Shown piece by piece: positions 5,901-8,420 of a stretch of DNA of 8,420 nucleotides. The DNA is taken from contig JAAZCR010000171.1 in assembly GCA_012513195.1 (NCBI GenBank), positions 1 to 8,420 on the forward strand, written 5' to 3'. The position numbers and the translations under genes are program-made. A model generated the notes under the pieces. It did no database searches and was not told where the DNA came from. It saw only the letters and a list, made by a program, of their open reading frames with translations. Numbering within the stretch: the first letter of the stretch is position 1; the number at the start of each line of letters is the position of its first letter. Origin of the DNA: Bacilli bacterium. GTDB lineage: Bacteria > Bacillota_I > Bacilli_A > Haloplasmatales > Haloplasmataceae.

Positions 5901-7481
5901 ATGTTAACTTTAAAAACCATTAAAGATCTCCTTATCAATAACAAAAAAAATTCCGATAATAATAAACCTAAAGTATACATAAAAAGCGATCTCCATACGA
6001 ATATTGATTATATTAGGAATACCTTAAATAATGCAAGTGACTTAATTGTGCGGGAATTTAAAATAAAAGAATATCGTTGTGCGATTTGCCTAATCGATGG
6101 ATTAACTAAAGGTGATTATGCTCATGATTTGTTGTTAAAGAACTTATTGGTTGATATTTGGACAACCGATAAGATTAGAGAAATCCATTCAGTGGATGAA
6201 CTCTTTGATGCCCTGCAAAGTCAATTTATCGCTCTTCTCGATATTAGTGTGATAAGTGATTTTGATGAACTCTTTATAAATCTACTGTCTGGTGATTGCG
6301 TTCTTCTTGTGGATGGTATCGCTAAATCGATTACGATTGAGACCAAAGGTTGGATTGACCGTGGTATCGTTGAAAGTTCATCGCAAACATTAGTTAGAGG
6401 ACCAAAGGATAGTTTTAATGAAACATTAAGAACAAACACCATGTTAATTCGGCGTCGCATCAAAGATAAGCGGTTACGAGTTGAATCACGAAAAATTGGT
6501 AGGATTTCCAAAACTGAAGTTGCCATTATGTATATGGAAGGTATCGCCAACGACAGAATTGTCCAGGAAGTCCATAGACGACTTGATCGTATTGATATTG
6601 ACGGTATTATCGATAGTTCCTATATTGAGCAAATGATTCAAGATCATGCCTATTCCCTTCTCCCTACCGTACATAATACAGAACGTCCTGACACGGTTGC
6701 TAGTTCCATTATGTGTGGTTATGTAGCTATTGTTGTTGATAACTCTCCCTTTGTCTTACTAGTACCAGGCTTGTTTGTCACCTTTACACAAGCTGCAGAA
6801 GATTATTACCATAACTTCTATTATGTCACCTTTATTCGTTTAGTCCGATTTGTTTCCTTATTTCTCTCTTTACTTACACCTGGAGTTTATATCGCAATCA
6901 CAACATTTCATCAAGAGATGTTACCAACATTACTACTCATAAGTATTAGTAACCAACGTGAAGGTGTACCGTTTCCTGTATTTCTTGAAGCACTAATTAT
7001 GGAACTAACTTTTGAAATCCTCAGAGAAGCAGGAATTCGTATGCCACGTGCGATTGGTTCTGCGATGAGTATCGTTGGTGCGTTAATCCTTGGTGAAGCA
7101 GCAGTTAATGCTGGTATTGTCTCTTCATTTACTGTCATTATTGTTAGTTTAACAGCGATTTGTAGTTTAATAATTCCTAGTTATCATATTAGCATCAGTA
7201 TACGTGTTACTCGCTTTATCTTCATGGTTTTAGGTGCAACCTTTGGTTTATTTGGAATTATATCGGGACTAGTAGTTTTAGGTTTATACTTATCTAGCAT
7301 GCGTTCTTTTGGTGTGCCCTACTTGTTCCCATTTGCGCCATTAAATTTTGAAGCACTTAAAGATTCAGTTATAAGATTTCCACTTTGGAAAGTCAATCAA
7401 CGTCCTAAACTTATTAGTGATAATAACGAGACTAGACAAAGTAGTGATCGGAAAAATAACTATATGGGAGGAAAGACATGA
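5901..7481 (+). CDS. gerAA: Spore germination protein, GerA family A subunit (GerAA/GerKA-like)
   Basis: A subunit of a germinant receptor in the spore inner membrane. A-subunits are reported to oligomerise into nutrient-gated ion channels that start germination. It has 526 residues, slightly above B. subtilis GerAA. The N-terminal cytosolic part (about 1-260) has the family marks LIDGL, GDCVLLVDG, TLVRGPKDSFNETLRTNTMLIRRR (around 163-190), the GRISKTEVAIMYMEGIA block, and TERPD near 262. The membrane domain begins with VDNSPFVLLVPGLFV and EDYYHNF (about 275-306). Hydrophobic helices follow at about 310-335, 385-405, 410-430 and 440-467, and then a polar tail. It overlaps the next gene by 4 nt (ATGA), consistent with translational coupling. 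The symbol is family-level; it may correspond to any of the gerA, gerB, gerK or yndD paralogues. Confidence 0.95.
   Translation: MLTLKTIKDLLINNKKNSDNNKPKVYIKSDLHTNIDYIRNTLNNASDLIVREFKIKEYRCAICLIDGLTKGDYAHDLLLKNLLVDIWTTDKIREIHSVDELFDALQSQFIALLDISVISDFDELFINLLSGDCVLLVDGIAKSITIETKGWIDRGIVESSSQTLVRGPKDSFNETLRTNTMLIRRRIKDKRLRVESRKIGRISKTEVAIMYMEGIANDRIVQEVHRRLDRIDIDGIIDSSYIEQMIQDHAYSLLPTVHNTERPDTVASSIMCGYVAIVVDNSPFVLLVPGLFVTFTQAAEDYYHNFYYVTFIRLVRFVSLFLSLLTPGVYIAITTFHQEMLPTLLLISISNQREGVPFPVFLEALIMELTFEILREAGIRMPRAIGSAMSIVGALILGEAAVNAGIVSSFTVIIVSLTAICSLIIPSYHISISIRVTRFIFMVLGATFGLFGIISGLVVLGLYLSSMRSFGVPYLFPFAPLNFEALKDSVIRFPLWKVNQRPKLISDNNETRQSSDRKNNYMGGKT
7467..7471 (+). promoter_or_regulatory. Ribosome binding site of gerAC inside gerAA
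   Basis: GGAGG, 6 nt before ATG 7478-7480, lies within the last codons of the upstream gene. It supports the start in the ATGA overlap and coupled translation of the two receptor subunits. Confidence 0.8.
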
Positions 7482-8420
7482 AACGCATTATCATACTTAT
7501 CTTAGTTGTAATTTTCTCCCTATCATCACTCACTAGTTGTTGGGGAAGTCGTGAACTAGATGAAATGGCTTTAGTATCTGGACTAGCCATCGACAATCAT
7601 CCTGAAGGTTATGAAATCACAGTTCAAATCATGTTACCTAGAGTAGCTGCTAGTGAACAAGCAGCATCATCTTTAGCTATTCGTAATTTTAGCGAACATG
7701 GCGAATCAGTCTTTCAAACGATTCGAAGGTTAATAAGACGCTTATCGCGTAAAGCATTTTTTTCTCATTGCCAAGTAATCATCGTACACGAAGATGTGGC
7801 ACGAGAAAAACTATTTGAAGCGATGGACTTTTTCTTTCGTGATCCTGAACTCCGCAGTGATGCGGTTTTCCTTATCGCAAAGGACGTGAAAGCAAAAGAT
7901 GTGTTAAGCGTATTAACAGTAATGGATCCAGTTAGTGGTGTCAGTATCAATAAAATTCTTCATGCCATGCAAAAGTATTTTCAAGCTAATCGTGACATGA
8001 ACTTTCACGATGTAGTTGCCGATATCCTCGCTGATGGTATTGATGCGGCAGTTAGAGGTGTTACTGTAAAAGGTAATTTAGAAAAAGGAAAAAAGTATGA
8101 AGATATTCAAGAATCAGAACCTGTTGCTTATATTGTCATCGAAGATTTAGCAATATTAAAAGAGGGGAAACTTATCGGTTGGTTAAATGAAGATGATATT
8201 AAGGGATATAATAACCTTCTCGGAAAGATCCAAAATGCAATCATTACTGTCCCATGTAGCGATACGAACTTTTATAATCTAGAGACAAGAAAAATCAAGA
8301 CTAAATATAAAGTGATTGAAGAGGATGGTAAAGTCAAAGTAAAAGTCAAAATTAATGTAACTGCTACCCTTGGTGAAATTGGTTGTAATATTGATATTAC
8401 TGATGATAAAGAGATTAAAC
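7478..8420 (+). CDS. gerAC: Spore germination lipoprotein, Ger(x)C family (GerAC/GerKC-like), partial
   Basis: The C subunit of the germinant receptor, a lipoprotein on the outer face of the spore inner membrane. 314 codons are in the window and the 3' end is cut off; family members run about 370-400 residues. It has a lipoprotein signal: a basic MKR start, a hydrophobic stretch (IIILILVVIFSLSSL) and lipobox LTSC with the acylated Cys at 21. Directly after comes WGSRELDEMALVSGLAID, the hallmark CW.xRELxxxA start of GerAC proteins. Later landmarks are SHCQVIIVHEDVAR (about 95-108), FFFRDPELRSDAVFLIAKD (about 117-135), and GKLIGWLNEDDIKGYNNLLGK followed by ITVPC (about 229-258). There is no frameshift. 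The B subunit (amino-acid-permease-like) is not in the window; an A-C-B order as in gerK would place it just downstream. Confidence 0.95.
   Translation, partial: MKRIIILILVVIFSLSSLTSCWGSRELDEMALVSGLAIDNHPEGYEITVQIMLPRVAASEQAASSLAIRNFSEHGESVFQTIRRLIRRLSRKAFFSHCQVIIVHEDVAREKLFEAMDFFFRDPELRSDAVFLIAKDVKAKDVLSVLTVMDPVSGVSINKILHAMQKYFQANRDMNFHDVVADILADGIDAAVRGVTVKGNLEKGKKYEDIQESEPVAYIVIEDLAILKEGKLIGWLNEDDIKGYNNLLGKIQNAIITVPCSDTNFYNLETRKIKTKYKVIEEDGKVKVKVKINVTATLGEIGCNIDITDDKEIK

Noticed and set aside
6221..7138. Minus-strand open frames within the gerAA gene
   Set aside because: They are antisense to conserved GerA motifs, low-complexity, and lack Shine-Dalgarno sequences.
7765..7950. Minus-strand open frame within gerAC
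   Set aside because: It is antisense to a conserved GerAC segment and has no supporting signals.

Overview
The window looks like ordinary chromosomal DNA of a low-GC (roughly one-third G+C), endospore-forming Bacillota. The evidence is the AT-rich composition, AGGAGG-type ribosome binding sites, compact rho-independent terminators, sigma-A-like promoters, and a GerA-family germinant receptor operon at the right end. A more precise placement (for example a Turicibacter- or Haloplasma-like member of Bacilli or Erysipelotrichia) cannot be supported from the sequence alone. I see no mobile element, CRISPR array, tRNA, rRNA, prophage or defence island. No stretch longer than about 150 bp lacks a gene.

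Layout: (1) 1-150, + strand, the last 49 residues of a DegV-family lipid-binding protein. It ends tail-to-tail on (2) a small TM2-domain membrane protein (minus, 147-422). (3) htpG, the bacterial Hsp90 (minus, 478-2430), with a clear sigma-A promoter and a terminator that overlaps its own last codons. (4) Divergent from htpG, an integral membrane protein of the CTP-dependent dolichol/phytol/diacylglycerol kinase family (plus, 2512-3174). (5) Convergent with it, sharing one bidirectional terminator, an M20-family metallo-amidohydrolase (minus, 3211-4347). (6) rarA/mgsA, the replication-associated clamp-loader-like AAA+ ATPase (minus, 4436-5758). (7) Divergent from rarA, a spore germination receptor operon: a gerAA-type subunit (plus, 5901-7481) overlapping by 4 nt a gerAC-type lipoprotein that runs off the right edge.

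How the genes work together: only the GerA pair forms an obvious functional unit, two of the three subunits of a germinant receptor in the spore inner membrane. The others are single-gene transcription units: protein folding (HtpG), replication-fork maintenance (RarA), peptide or acyl-amino-acid turnover (M20) and lipid/isoprenoid phosphorylation (the kinase). The most distinctive structural feature is compaction. All three intrinsic terminators overlap the stop codon of the gene they end, and two adjacent genes share a TTAA as both of their stop codons. Nothing here convincingly indicates a new multi-gene system; the points worth a second look are modest and listed separately.
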